From an uncultured Alphaproteobacteria bacterium (lineage in GTDB: Bacteria; Pseudomonadota; Alphaproteobacteria; RF32; CAG-239): a stretch of 64,000 bases of DNA. Positions within the stretch are counted from its first letter, which is position 1. Every line of letters begins with the position of its first letter. Shown here one piece after another: positions 41,650-50,492 of this stretch. The notes beneath the pieces were generated by a model. The model was not told the origin of the DNA, made no database searches, and saw only the letters and a program-made list of their open reading frames with translations. A program made the translations under genes and the position numbers. The stretch spans positions 186,001 through 250,000 of the forward strand of contig CAKQUG010000002.1 in the NCBI GenBank assembly GCA_934277545.1, given 5' to 3'.

Positions 41650-42432
41650 ATGTTTACGGACAGTCATTGCCATATTAACGCTGCCGATTTTGCGCAAGAC
41701 CGCGAAGAAACGGTTGCACGGGCGCGTGAAATGCGGGTTGATTATATTTTAGATGTGTGCGATGACATAGCTGATATGCCGCGATTATTGGATTTTTGCG
41801 CAAAACATAAGCATATATATACAACCGCCGGCGTACATCCGGAGCTTGCAGATAAATATTCAGATTTAACAGCTGAGATGATTTTAGAACAGGTTAAACC
41901 GCAAAAGGTTGTTGGTATCGGCGAGTGCGGTTTGGACTATTATTATAACGCCGATATAAAAACGCTGCAGCTTAAAGTGTTGGCCGAGCATATTAAAGCG
42001 GCGCAAATAAGCGGTTTACCGCTGATTATACACAACCGGGATTCTGATGATGATATGATTGCTTTGCTTGATGAGGCTTATAAAAAGCAAAAATTCAAAG
42101 GAGAACTGCATTGTTTTTCGTCGTCGGAAAAATTGCTGAAATTTGCACTTTCTATTGGCTTTTATGTTTCCGCTTCGGGTATTATTACTTTTAAAAAGAG
42201 CGAAGATTTGCGGCAGATGTTTAAAGATGTGCCGAATGACCGGCTGCTGATAGAAACGGATTCGCCGTATTTGGCGCCGGTGCCGCACCGCGGACAGCGC
42301 AACGAGCCGGCTTTTGTGGTAAATACGGCTCAGGTTTTGGCAGAACTGAAAGGTTTGAGTGTTGCCGAGCTGGCAGATTTGACCACCTGCAATTTTTTAA
42401 CATTGTTTAATAAGGCGGATACTGATGAGTAA
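41650..42432 (+). CDS. tatD: TatD-family metal-dependent hydrolase
   Basis: 260 residues. Signature: SHCHIN (metal-binding His pair, residues 5-7), GIGECGLDYYYN, HNRDSDDD, LHCFSSSEKLLKFAL, LLIETDSPYLAPVPHRGQRNEP. TatD is a 3'-5' DNase/dnase-like enzyme of the amidohydrolase superfamily acting on DNA or modified D-peptides; its physiological substrate is still debated. It overlaps the downstream MBL hydrolase gene by 8 bases. Intact. Confidence 0.93.
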   Translation: MFTDSHCHINAADFAQDREETVARAREMRVDYILDVCDDIADMPRLLDFCAKHKHIYTTAGVHPELADKYSDLTAEMILEQVKPQKVVGIGECGLDYYYNADIKTLQLKVLAEHIKAAQISGLPLIIHNRDSDDDMIALLDEAYKKQKFKGELHCFSSSEKLLKFALSIGFYVSASGIITFKKSEDLRQMFKDVPNDRLLIETDSPYLAPVPHRGQRNEPAFVVNTAQVLAELKGLSVAELADLTTCNFLTLFNKADTDE

Positions 42433-43210
42433 GCTGATAATATTAGGCAGTGGTGCGGCGCCCGGCGTTCCTTCCGTTTCCGGAGGCTGGGGAGCTTGTA
42501 ATCCGAATAACCCCAAAAATCGCAGGCAGCGCGCCGGAGTTTATTTAAGCGACGGAACAACGCAGCTTTTGGTTGACACATCGCCTGATTTGAAAAATCA
42601 GCTTATTGCCAATAATATCACGGAGGTTGACGGTGTTTTGTATACGCACACTCACGCCGACCATCTGCATGGAATTGACGACTTGCGCGGAATTACCCGC
42701 AATACCGGACATAGTTTGAATTTTTATGCCACAATGCCGCAAATAGAAGAAATTAAAAAGCGTTTCAGTTATGCTTTTTCTAATGTGGAACATTTTGATA
42801 TTACAAATCGTCCGGAGTTGCTGCCGGTTGAAATAAAGTACGGCGAAAAGTTTGCTGTCGGCACCTTTGACATTATGCCTCTGGAGTTTGGCGGGCACAC
42901 CATGACAACCACCGGTTTTTGCTTTAATGACGGACAAACGGTGTTGGTGCCGGATTTTAAGTTTATTCCGCCCCAAACTTTGGAATATTTGCAAAAAATT
43001 GATGTTGATGTTTTGATTATGCCCTTGACTATGCTGCGTGAGGGCAGGTATCATGCCGGTATTGATATTATTTTGGACAGCGCTTCAAAAATTGCCGCCA
43101 AACGAGTGGTTTTGACCCACATGGCGACAGAATGTGATTTTGATGAAGTTATGAATTTGACGCCGGAAAATATGGAGCCGGCCTTTGATAATATGATAAT
43201 TGAGTTTTAA
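42425..43210 (+). CDS. MBL-fold metallohydrolase (PhnP-like)
   Basis: 261 residues. Beta-lactamase-fold metal site: THTHADHLHGIDDLRG (HxHxDH), GGHTMTTTGFCF, VPDFKFIPP and VLTHMATECDFDE. Sequence GSGAAPGVPSVSGGWGACNPNNPKNRRQRAG at the start matches PhnP/RNase-Z-like cyclic phosphodiesterase relatives. In Alphaproteobacteria this gene regularly follows tatD; the function of this clade is unproven (a phosphodiesterase is likely). The overlap with tatD implies coupling. Confidence 0.88.
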   Translation: MSKLIILGSGAAPGVPSVSGGWGACNPNNPKNRRQRAGVYLSDGTTQLLVDTSPDLKNQLIANNITEVDGVLYTHTHADHLHGIDDLRGITRNTGHSLNFYATMPQIEEIKKRFSYAFSNVEHFDITNRPELLPVEIKYGEKFAVGTFDIMPLEFGGHTMTTTGFCFNDGQTVLVPDFKFIPPQTLEYLQKIDVDVLIMPLTMLREGRYHAGIDIILDSASKIAAKRVVLTHMATECDFDEVMNLTPENMEPAFDNMIIEF

Positions 43211-43221
43211 GGAGTGTATAA

Positions 43222-44103
43222 ATGCTGTGTATATACCATATTGCCGACCACGACGGGAAAGGTTCGGCGGCGATTGTAAAAAGCGTATTCCCGGAAATTG
43301 AGCTGATGGGTTTGAACCATGATATGGAAATTCCGTATGAAGAAATAGAAAAGCATGACAAACTTGTGATTTGCGATATTGCTCTGCCGGTAAAATATAT
43401 GCTTGAACTCAATAAAAAAATTGATTTGACTTGGATTGACCACCATGTTTCGGTTATCAAAGAATATGATGAGCTGATGAAAACCGGGGAATATGAACCG
43501 ATTAAAGGTGTGCGCAAAGTCGGTACGGCTGCTCTGGTGCTGACCTGGCAATATTTTTATCCGGATAAGGAAATTCCGGAAGGAATCCGCTTGTTGGGCT
43601 TGAATGATATTTATGATTTGCGCGACAGGAGAGTTCGTCCGTTTGAATATGCTGTTCAAACTTTTGGCGTTAATCGCCCGACCGATAAAATTTGGACACA
43701 GTTAATGAATAATGAAGTAGACATAAAAGCTATGGTTGAAAAAGGCTCGGCTATTTTGTCCTGGGTTCGCCATCGTAATTATCGTTTGGTGCGTGGAATG
43801 GGATTTGAAAGCGAATATAAAGGAATGCGCTGCGTTTGTGCTAACATGGCTCAAGGACAATCCGAATTTTTTGATTCGTTGGAAAATATTAAAGATTTTG
43901 ATTTTATGGTAATTTTCTTTATGAATAAGAAAAATTTGTGGAATATGACTTTTTACACAGCTAAAAGCAATGTTGATGTATCATTGATAGCTAAAGAATT
44001 TGGCGGTGGCGGACATGCCAAAGCGGCAGGGGCTTCTTCATTGAAAGAACTGCCTGACTTTTTGAAAAACGGCAAACCGTGGAGCAAGCCGCAGCAAAAT
44101 TAA
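43222..44103 (+). CDS. DHH-family phosphoesterase
   Basis: 293 residues. N-terminal DHH domain: HIADHDGKGSAAIV (DHDGxGSA), DLTWIDHHVSVIKEYDE with Asp73-His74-His75, and VRKVGTAALVLTWQYFYP. The C-terminal DHHA1 domain ends in the diagnostic EFGGGGHAKAAGASS. Such proteins hydrolyse short oligonucleotides or phosphodiesters (nanoRNase-like), but the substrate of this member cannot be told. TTAAGGAGTG precedes the ATG, 11 bases after the MBL gene; the transcript ends at the terminator 44113-44150. Intact. Confidence 0.88.
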   Translation: MLCIYHIADHDGKGSAAIVKSVFPEIELMGLNHDMEIPYEEIEKHDKLVICDIALPVKYMLELNKKIDLTWIDHHVSVIKEYDELMKTGEYEPIKGVRKVGTAALVLTWQYFYPDKEIPEGIRLLGLNDIYDLRDRRVRPFEYAVQTFGVNRPTDKIWTQLMNNEVDIKAMVEKGSAILSWVRHRNYRLVRGMGFESEYKGMRCVCANMAQGQSEFFDSLENIKDFDFMVIFFMNKKNLWNMTFYTAKSNVDVSLIAKEFGGGGHAKAAGASSLKELPDFLKNGKPWSKPQQN

Positions 44104-44112
44104 AATCTGAGT

Positions 44113-44150
44113 AAAATCCTTTTCAAATCAGTTGAAAAGGATTTTTTTTT
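44113..44150 (+). terminator. Terminator of the wall/replication operon
   Basis: AAAATCCTTTTCAA / TTGAAAAGGATTTT stem with an ATCAG loop and a T9 tail. It ends the operon that runs from rlpA or upstream to the DHH gene. Confidence 0.85.
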
Positions 44151-44231
44151 GAATGTACTTGACAAAATTTATAAAAAATGTTAGGTTTGAAAAGTTTTTG
44201 TATTATTAAGTTATATTTTAAATTCAGACTT

Positions 44232-44705
44232 ATGGAAAATAATGCTGACAAGATTGCTGTTAAACATTTCCGCCTGGGTTATGTTGACAAAGCTGGTAAA
44301 GTCGAAGTTTTACCGTTTTTGGATTTATCCAGAAAGGACGAGCTTTGGGGAATTGAGTGTGAACGTTTGATTATATCGCTCAAAAACTCAGGCTTTGGTC
44401 GTTGGGATGAAGTTATGCGCAAAGGCAAGCCACTTTCTTCCTCATGGCGAATTTCTTTGCCTTTTGAAGATAGCTTGGCGTATTACTTTGTTAATCGTTT
44501 CAGCTTCAAGCAAGAAATCGAAAACTTGCGCTCGCACGGCATAGAAGTCGATGATTGGCTGGAAGGCTGGTATTGGTCTTGCGAAGAGCTTGGATACAAC
44601 GGTAATCGGATTCATACGTTTAATATGTACGATGGTTCATATTCAACGCATGACCGCTATAACACTAACGGCTTTGTCCGTTATGCCCTGATTTGTATGC
44701 ATTGA
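44232..44705 (+). CDS. Hypothetical protein without recognised domain
   Basis: 157 residues from ATG 44232 (an upstream in-frame ATG at 44178 would add 18 hydrophobic residues, less likely). The protein is aromatic-rich, ending WYWSCEELGYNGNRIHTFNMYDGSYSTHDRYNTNGFVRYALICMH, reminiscent of C-terminal modules in Bacteroidota-type surface or DUF1566-like proteins, though no family can be assigned. There is no Shine-Dalgarno sequence before the ATG (AT-rich with TTCAGACTT), while a TTGACA (44159-44164) and TAGGTT (44182-44187) promoter with a 17-base spacer lies just upstream. Codon and signal style differ from the neighbours, hinting at transfer. Confidence 0.55.
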   Translation: MENNADKIAVKHFRLGYVDKAGKVEVLPFLDLSRKDELWGIECERLIISLKNSGFGRWDEVMRKGKPLSSSWRISLPFEDSLAYYFVNRFSFKQEIENLRSHGIEVDDWLEGWYWSCEELGYNGNRIHTFNMYDGSYSTHDRYNTNGFVRYALICMH

Positions 44706-44796
44706 CAGCATCAAGAACTTGTTGATTTATGTTAAAAACAGAGCCGGAGTTAAATCCTGCTTTGTTAAGTGTTTAACCATTTAGTTTTTTATTTTT

Positions 44797-45138
44797 ATGG
44801 CAAAAGGTTTAGTTATAACACCGTGCAAATTGCTTTTGATTGATAATCAAAATTGCAGTTTGTCAGTTAAGCCGTCTTTTTTGGTTAGCGATTCTAAAAA
44901 AGTTCATGCGGTTATTAGCGACAACGTTGTTTTTGCAATAAACAATTTCAGCTGCCGCTTGTTGACAGAGTTGTCTTTGGACGAGGTTTGTTTGAAGGCA
45001 ATTAGTCCTCAAGACGCAGCTCAAACAGAAAAAGCCAAAAACAACATCTTCCTGAAAAGAACGATTGAGAGATTGCGTCCTGTTTGCGAAGTTGATGAGC
45101 AAATAATAACCACTCCATTGTTCATGTGGAATAAATAA
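44797..45138 (+). CDS. Hypothetical protein without recognised domain
   Basis: 113 residues. Moderately hydrophobic N-terminal half (GLVITPCKLLLIDNQNCSLSVKPSFLVSDSKKVHAV), then a mixed helical C-terminus (KAKNNIFLKRTIERLRPVCEVDEQI). No Shine-Dalgarno precedes the ATG (TTTAGTTTTTTATTTTT). It is followed by a strong terminator. It shares this SD-less, AT-rich start with the genes at 44232, 50001 and 59752. Function unknown. Confidence 0.5.
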   Translation: MAKGLVITPCKLLLIDNQNCSLSVKPSFLVSDSKKVHAVISDNVVFAINNFSCRLLTELSLDEVCLKAISPQDAAQTEKAKNNIFLKRTIERLRPVCEVDEQIITTPLFMWNK

Positions 45139-45144
45139 ACGAAG

Positions 45145-45184
45145 AATCCCCTTAAAAACAAGTTGTTTTTGAGGGGATTTTTGT
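45145..45184 (+). terminator. Terminator after the 44797 gene
   Basis: AATCCCCTTAAAAACA / TGTTTTTGAGGGGATT stem with a short loop, followed by TTTTG. It is strong and lies 7 bases after the stop. Confidence 0.85.
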
Positions 45185-45214
45185 GTATAGTGCAAACAAC
45201 TTAGGAGAAAGTGG

Positions 45215-46426
45215 ATGCAGCTCAGTGCAAAATATCAGGCCGTTTTAGAAGTTATTACTCAGGTTTTTCAAGATAAATACCCTGCCGATAATATTTTAAA
45301 AGAATATTTGCGTAATCGTAAATACATCGGTTCTAAAGACCGCAAATTTATTACAAATACGGTATGGGACATTATCAGGCATCGCAGCCGTCTGGAGTTT
45401 GATTGCGAAAGCAGCGAGCCGCGTATGCTGCTTCTTACTTATTTGAAAGACGAAGATTTTGACATTATCGCCGATGGTTCGGAATACGGTTTGAAGCCGC
45501 TGACTAAAGAAGAAAAATATAAATTGGCGCATTTAAGGGAAGATGTTTATCCCGAATATATTGAAAAAGAATGTCCGCAGTGGCTGTATGAAAAAATTGA
45601 TGACGCAGCGTTGGCGGCAAGTTTAAATACCACGGCGCCGGCAGACGTGCGTGCTAATTTTATTAGCCGTGAAGAAGCAAAAAACAAGCTGCAGAAAGAA
45701 GGGCTTTTCTTTTCATTTACTCCGTATTCGCCCTATGGTTTGCGTTCGGCGGAAAGAGTGAATTTGCAAAACTGTGTGGCTTATCAAAACGGCGAAATAG
45801 AAGTGCAGGACGAAGCCTCGCAGTTGGGGGCAATTTTATGCGATGTGCGCAGCAATCATCGTATTATTGATTATTGTTGCGGCGGAGGCGGTAAAAGTCT
45901 GCTGTTGGGTGCTATTTTGCATAATGACGGTTTAATTTATGCACATGATAAAAATTTTAATCGCATGGACGGATTAAAGAACAGAGCCGAGCGTTTGGGA
46001 ATTAAAAACATTAAAATAATTCGAGAAATTTCCGCCGGTGATAAATTTGACCGCTTTATTGTTGATGCACCATGTTCGGGCAGCGGTACTTGGCGGCGTT
46101 CTCCGGACGCTAAATACCGCCTGACGGCAAATCAGCTTAAAACTATTGAAAAAGCTCAAGCTGAAATTTTGGATATTGCCGCAAAACATGTTGCCGACAA
46201 CGGCAGAATTATCTATATGACTTGCTCTGTTTTGCCTGAAGAAAATGAACGGCAAATTGAAAGATTTTTGCAAAATCATCTTGATTTTTCAATTGTGAAT
46301 ATGAAAAATTTATGGGAACGAAAGTTAGAGCAAACATATCCGTTTTCTGAAACCCGCTGGTTAAAATGTTCTCCGCTTTTGACCGGTACAGACGGCTTTT
46401 TTGTTTGTGCTTTGCAAAAGAAATAA
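45215..46426 (+). CDS. RsmB/NOP-family RNA (cytosine-C5) methyltransferase
   Basis: 403 residues. N-terminal NusB-like helical domain, then a Rossmann SAM domain: VQDEASQLGAILCDVRSNHRIIDYCCGGGGKSLLLGA (SAM motif I), DKNFNRMDGLKNRAERLGI, FDRFIVDAPCSGSGTWRRSPDAKYRLT with the catalytic Cys in DAPCSGSGT, and MTCSVLPEENERQI with the second Cys in TCS. It methylates cytosine in rRNA or tRNA. GGAGAAAGTGG precedes the ATG. Monocistronic between two terminator-bounded units. The substrate cannot be read from the sequence. Confidence 0.9.
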   Translation: MQLSAKYQAVLEVITQVFQDKYPADNILKEYLRNRKYIGSKDRKFITNTVWDIIRHRSRLEFDCESSEPRMLLLTYLKDEDFDIIADGSEYGLKPLTKEEKYKLAHLREDVYPEYIEKECPQWLYEKIDDAALAASLNTTAPADVRANFISREEAKNKLQKEGLFFSFTPYSPYGLRSAERVNLQNCVAYQNGEIEVQDEASQLGAILCDVRSNHRIIDYCCGGGGKSLLLGAILHNDGLIYAHDKNFNRMDGLKNRAERLGIKNIKIIREISAGDKFDRFIVDAPCSGSGTWRRSPDAKYRLTANQLKTIEKAQAEILDIAAKHVADNGRIIYMTCSVLPEENERQIERFLQNHLDFSIVNMKNLWERKLEQTYPFSETRWLKCSPLLTGTDGFFVCALQKK

Positions 46427-46515
46427 ACTGTAACCTTTTGTGTGTTGCAATCTGTCAAGGCTAAGTCTAGTCTTGCAGATAACAGATATTTTAAAATTTA
46501 GAGAGGATTAAAACA

Positions 46516-47313
46516 ATGGCTAAAATTCATGCTACCGCATACGTGGAAGATGGCGCGCAAATTGCTGACAGCGCCGAAATCGGACCTTTTTGCTGGGTAA
46601 GTGCCCAAGCAAAAATCGGCGAAAACGTCAGATTACTGGGGCAGGTTACCATTTACGGCGACACAACAATAGGCGAGGGTACTGTTGTTTTTCCGGGTGC
46701 CAGACTTGGTTGCGGTCCGCAAGACCACGGCAATGAATTTCAGCCGGGTGCTCGTTTGATTATCGGAAAACGCAATGTGATTCGGGAAAATGTAACCATG
46801 CACGCAGGCACCCCTAAAGAACATTTGACAACCGTTGTCGGCGATGATGGAATGTTTATGATTAACTCGCACGTGGCACATGACTGTGTAGTCGGTAATA
46901 ATGTTATTATGACTAACAATGCCGTTATCGGCGGACACGTTCATTTGGGCGATGGTGTGATTTTAGGCGGAAATTGTGCGGTTCATCAATTTGTTCATAT
47001 CGGACGCAAAGCTATGATTGGCGGTGTTTCCGGCATATCTCGAGATGTTATTCCGTTTGGTATTGCCAACGGTATGCCGGCACATCTGCGCGGATTGAAT
47101 GTTATCGGCTTAAAACGCAGCGGTTTGGATGAAAGTATTATCAAATCATGCACACGTGCGTTTATGTTTATTTTTAAGGGTTCAACAGGTACTTTTGAAG
47201 AACGTGTTGCCCAAGCTGCTGAAAAATATAAAGACAATGAAATGGTTATGGAACAAATCAAATTCATTAAGGAGTCTTTGTCCGGTAAGCGCAATTTAAC
47301 AATTGCCGACTGA
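46516..47313 (+). CDS. lpxA: UDP-N-acetylglucosamine acyltransferase
   Basis: 265 residues. First step of lipid A biosynthesis: transfers a 3-hydroxyacyl chain from ACP to UDP-GlcNAc. Left-handed beta-helix with hexapeptide repeats (HATAYVEDGAQIADSAEIGPF..., IGENVRLLGQVTIYGDTTIGEGTVVFPGARLG) and the catalytic His region MINSHVAHDCVVGNNVIMTNNAVIGGHVHLGD; a C-terminal helical tail. Preceded by GAGAGGATTAAAACA. It stands alone, not in the usual lpxD-fabZ-lpxA-lpxB operon. It implies a Gram-negative LPS-bearing cell. Confidence 0.95.
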   Translation: MAKIHATAYVEDGAQIADSAEIGPFCWVSAQAKIGENVRLLGQVTIYGDTTIGEGTVVFPGARLGCGPQDHGNEFQPGARLIIGKRNVIRENVTMHAGTPKEHLTTVVGDDGMFMINSHVAHDCVVGNNVIMTNNAVIGGHVHLGDGVILGGNCAVHQFVHIGRKAMIGGVSGISRDVIPFGIANGMPAHLRGLNVIGLKRSGLDESIIKSCTRAFMFIFKGSTGTFEERVAQAAEKYKDNEMVMEQIKFIKESLSGKRNLTIAD

Positions 47314-47337
47314 TAAAAGCGCTTAATAAGAATGTGT

Positions 47338-47369
47338 CAAAGAGCTTCTTTGTATTAAGAGGCTCTTTT
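47338..47369 (+). terminator. Weak terminator after lpxA
   Basis: AAGAGC / GCTCTT stem with a 16-base loop containing further partial pairing, ending in a T5 run (GCTCTTTTTG). Confidence 0.5.
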
Positions 47370-47477
47370 TGCCAAATAATTTTACAGATAAACAAAATTT
47401 GACAAATTTTTTGTTGAATTGCTTGAAAAAATATGCTTAAATAAGGCAAAATAATTGGTTAGCAAGGAGGTGTTTCT

Positions 47478-48911
47478 ATGTCTGAAAATTTGAACAATGA
47501 AGCTGAACAAAATACGGAAGTATTACCTGAACAAGAAACAAACAACGAACAGCCTCAGCCGAATATGGCTAAAACTTTAAGTGAAATTGTGCCTTTGGAC
47601 GAAGATAGTTTTCGGAAAAGGCTGCTGAATGATTTGTTTACAAAACCTGAAAACAGTCCTGAAAAAATCTGGCTTGAAGAAGAATTAAGCGATTGGTTTG
47701 AAAGTCAAGGTACTCCGCTGAATGAAAACTCCGTCGAAGTAGATATAGATAATGTTGATGTTCACAGTGAAATGTGGAAAAAAGTTTATCAAGATTATTT
47801 AGACACTATTTGCTACAATGTAAAAACCGATTCTTTTTCGCTGAATGCCGATAAAGTCAACAGCGCGTTTGAAACTATGTATGATTTTGCGGCTGTGCAG
47901 TTTGTAAATGAACTCAGCATCGGTAAAATTGATAAAGTGATAAAAGCTCGTTTCGAGACAATACCGCAGCTGGACGAAGCCTATTTTGTGGCAACAATCG
48001 GGCGAGATTTATACGGAATGATGAAGAGCAATGAGGTGAAAACTTCTCAAATAGAAGTGGAAAATAAAGTCCAAACTTTGGAGGATTTGCATGACGTCAA
48101 TGTTATCGACAACGAGCAAATGGCGCTGGGCTATCATAATATTGCAATTGTGCTGGAACGTATGTCCCGTAACAAAAGCGAAGGTTCCGGTACCAATAAA
48201 GAGCGTTTGGCGTCGTATGACTATATGAACAAGGCTTTGCGCTTAACCGCCGACCCACAGCTGATTAAAACCTGTTACGAATATTTACCGAATACGCAGA
48301 GCAATAAGATGCTGTATGTTCGTGAAGCGTGCGACCGCGCTTTGCTGGCCAATGATAATGATAAAACGGCTTTGTACAAAATTCATACAATTTATAGCAA
48401 AACTTTGGAAACTGAAGCCAAAACAGCACATTTTAGTTCTGCTTTTGATGAAAATTATTCGGAAGCGTTGTATCATTATAAAGAGGCTTTTAACAATGCC
48501 AACACTAAAGAACGCAAAGCAAAAGTTTTGCGCAATATTGCAAAATTACAAAAAAATTGTGACAAAAACGCCTCGTATGTTACTCGTGCCGAATTAGCCG
48601 AGCATTATTTGACCGGCAAAGCCAAAGTTCGCGAATTATTGCGTTTGGCGGCGGATATATCTAAGCCGGAAGTAAAACAGGCCTTATTTGAAAGTGCCGC
48701 AAACGAATTGATTGACAGTAATGAGATTAAAGCCGGTGAAAAATCGTTGTTACTTTCAAATGTAATTCATAATCTGCGCCCTCTGTACGGCAATGATAAA
48801 ACAAAGTTGGATAATTTGGATAAATTGGAAAAACAACATTGTGTCAAGCCTAAACATAAAGAGTTTTCGTTGGCTCGTATGTCTTCTAAAGGGCATGATT
48901 ATTTTAGTTAA
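47478..48911 (+). CDS. Large helical cytoplasmic protein of unknown function
   Basis: 477 residues without signal peptide or TM segments. It starts with an acidic, Asn/Glu/Gln-rich low-complexity region (about 1-35), then is almost entirely helical, with TPR-like paired helices from about 220 on (MALGYHNIAIVLERM, SYDYMNKALRLTADPQLIKTCYEYLPN, ALYKIHTIYSKTLETEAK, ALYHYKEAFNNANTKERKAKVLRNIAKLQ). AGCAAGGAGGTG is a near-perfect ribosome binding site. No family was recognised; a scaffolding or protein-interaction role is likely but inferred. Confidence 0.6.
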   Translation: MSENLNNEAEQNTEVLPEQETNNEQPQPNMAKTLSEIVPLDEDSFRKRLLNDLFTKPENSPEKIWLEEELSDWFESQGTPLNENSVEVDIDNVDVHSEMWKKVYQDYLDTICYNVKTDSFSLNADKVNSAFETMYDFAAVQFVNELSIGKIDKVIKARFETIPQLDEAYFVATIGRDLYGMMKSNEVKTSQIEVENKVQTLEDLHDVNVIDNEQMALGYHNIAIVLERMSRNKSEGSGTNKERLASYDYMNKALRLTADPQLIKTCYEYLPNTQSNKMLYVREACDRALLANDNDKTALYKIHTIYSKTLETEAKTAHFSSAFDENYSEALYHYKEAFNNANTKERKAKVLRNIAKLQKNCDKNASYVTRAELAEHYLTGKAKVRELLRLAADISKPEVKQALFESAANELIDSNEIKAGEKSLLLSNVIHNLRPLYGNDKTKLDNLDKLEKQHCVKPKHKEFSLARMSSKGHDYFS

Positions 48912-48930
48912 AGAAACTTTATACGCAAAA

Positions 48931-48968
48931 AATAAGCCGAAGCCGCCAAAGCCTCGGTTTATTTTTTT
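48931..48968. terminator. Shared convergent terminator
   Basis: AATAAGCCGA...CCTCGGTTTATT imperfect stem with T-run on the + strand and A-run before it, between two convergent genes. Confidence 0.55.
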
Positions 48969-48986
48969 ATATTGTATGTGAAAAAA

Positions 48987-49739
48987 CTACTCAAGGATGT
49001 TGATTTTGGGTTGTTTTAGAGCATTGTGCATTACTTTGGGATGAGACGGTTTGGATGAGGCGGTCGTTGTTTGTTCAGGCTGTTGATGTTGAATTTTAGC
49101 ACGCAATTCGGCTAATTTTTCATCTACTTTAACAACGCCGGATTTGCCTTCAAGTTTCATCCGAGCGATTTCTTTTTCTTTCATTTCTTTATGAAACGCC
49201 GTAGGTTTGCCGTTAAACATAATATTGTGCATATAGTCTGTTTTTGCGTCAAACCAAAATTTATTCAATTTTCCTTCATAAATAGTCGTGTCGGGCGATA
49301 TTTTTTCGCCTTTTTTATCATAAAAAGCAACAAATCTCGATACACTGTCGTTTGTGCTTTTTTGAACCCATTTCCCATGGATTTTTCCTTTGCGGTACCA
49401 GCCGTAAGAAACTGTTTTGCCGTCATCGGAATAACGCAGGCAAGGACCGTCCAAACGTCCGTTCTTATCAACGACACTGCGGCTCATCAGCTTGGTTTTT
49501 GCCGAATCATAATAGCTTTCCTGCAGCTGATGTCCGTCATTATTGCAAGATTTTAAATAGCGCTCAAACACGTTTAAGTTTTGTTTTCGCGGAGCCGGAG
49601 TTGCTGTTTTTTCGGCTTTCGGCAGGGCGTAATTCAAAAACATATACACATTGATAAAGCGTTTTTTCAGCCCAAAGCTGCTGTCTCTATAAAATCGTGC
49701 CGGAGTTTTTGCTTGCAATGCGCTGCTTTCAGAAAACAT
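48987..49739 (-). CDS. MORN-variant (YwqK-like) repeat protein
   Basis: 250 residues from ATG 49739, chosen because GGAGGGACAA lies directly before it; 49751 would add four residues. The central part (about 90-160) contains MORN-like beta repeats: GHQLQESYYDSAKTKLMSRSVVDKNGRLDGPCLRYSDDGKTVSYGWYRKGKIHGKWVQKS. Such repeats occur in YwqK-family antitoxin-like proteins and in lipid-binding proteins. C-terminal 60 residues are basic and disordered (IARMKLEGKSGVVKVDEKLAELRAKIQHQQPEQTTTASSKPS). No toxin partner is adjacent, so the antitoxin label should not be used as a function. Confidence 0.65.
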   Translation of the reverse strand: MFSESSALQAKTPARFYRDSSFGLKKRFINVYMFLNYALPKAEKTATPAPRKQNLNVFERYLKSCNNDGHQLQESYYDSAKTKLMSRSVVDKNGRLDGPCLRYSDDGKTVSYGWYRKGKIHGKWVQKSTNDSVSRFVAFYDKKGEKISPDTTIYEGKLNKFWFDAKTDYMHNIMFNGKPTAFHKEMKEKEIARMKLEGKSGVVKVDEKLAELRAKIQHQQPEQTTTASSKPSHPKVMHNALKQPKINILE

Positions 49740-50000
49740 TTGTCCCTCCACGCTAAAAAAGTTTATAGTTATATTATATCAATTTTGTACAAAATAACAA
49801 GATTTTTTTAAGATTTTTGGCGATTTTATAAATATTTCTTGCAAATCAGCGCAAAACGGCATAAAATAAAATTGTATTAAATAAGTATTGTGGATGTGAT
49901 TGTGAAAATTTCAGTTTTTTTCATGCTCTTTTTTTTGAAGAGAAAATATCCGCAGACTTTATTGTTTTTTCGAGTTGTCTAATCATTAAAAATTACAGGT

Positions 50001-50351
50001 ATGAAAAAGACTTTGTTCAGTGTTATAATTCTTGTTGCTGCGTTTGTTACAATTATGTTGCTTGGTGCTAAAGCTAACAATGTTGTTGTAAATCTTGAAA
50101 CAGGCGACGGTATACAGTATATGCTTTATGCTGTTTTGTCTGTGGGCTGTGCTTTGTGTGCCTCTGCTTATTTCAAAACAAACCGCAAAAAGTGCGCCAT
50201 ACTTACGTTGCTTGCCGCGCTGATTCCTGCTTTTGCCGGAGTAACAACATTTATTGTTGCCGGTGTATTCAGTGCAATCATCACCGTTACGACAGATGAA
50301 AGCGTGGTGGAGTGGTTCAAAAATATGACTGCTCCCGAAACCGAGGAATAA
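50001..50351 (+). CDS. Small multi-pass membrane protein
   Basis: 116 residues with three predicted hydrophobic segments (about 5-24, 42-58 and 68-96) and an acidic C-terminal tail (TTDESVVEWFKNMTAPETEE). No family was recognised. No Shine-Dalgarno before the ATG (ATTAAAAATTACAGGT), as in the other SD-less genes. It has its own strong terminator, so it is monocistronic. Confidence 0.55.
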   Translation: MKKTLFSVIILVAAFVTIMLLGAKANNVVVNLETGDGIQYMLYAVLSVGCALCASAYFKTNRKKCAILTLLAALIPAFAGVTTFIVAGVFSAIITVTTDESVVEWFKNMTAPETEE

Positions 50352-50358
50352 CACGAAA

Positions 50359-50398
50359 AACACCGTTATCTTGTATAGAGATAGCGGTGTTTTTTTTT
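50359..50398 (+). terminator. Terminator of the membrane protein gene
   Basis: ACACCGTTATC / GATAGCGGTGT stem with a 9-base loop and a T9 tail, about 8 bases after the stop. Confidence 0.85.
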
Positions 50399-50492
50399 AT
50401 ACTGATGTGCATAACCTGCCGTAAATTTTTGAAAATTGCGGCGATTATTATATAATACAGCAAATTTAAATTATACTGCACAGGTGAAAAGT

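Noticed and set aside
48987..49739. Antitoxin of a toxin-antitoxin pair
   Set aside because: YwqK-like MORN repeats alone do not define a toxin-antitoxin system, and no adjacent partner gene exists.
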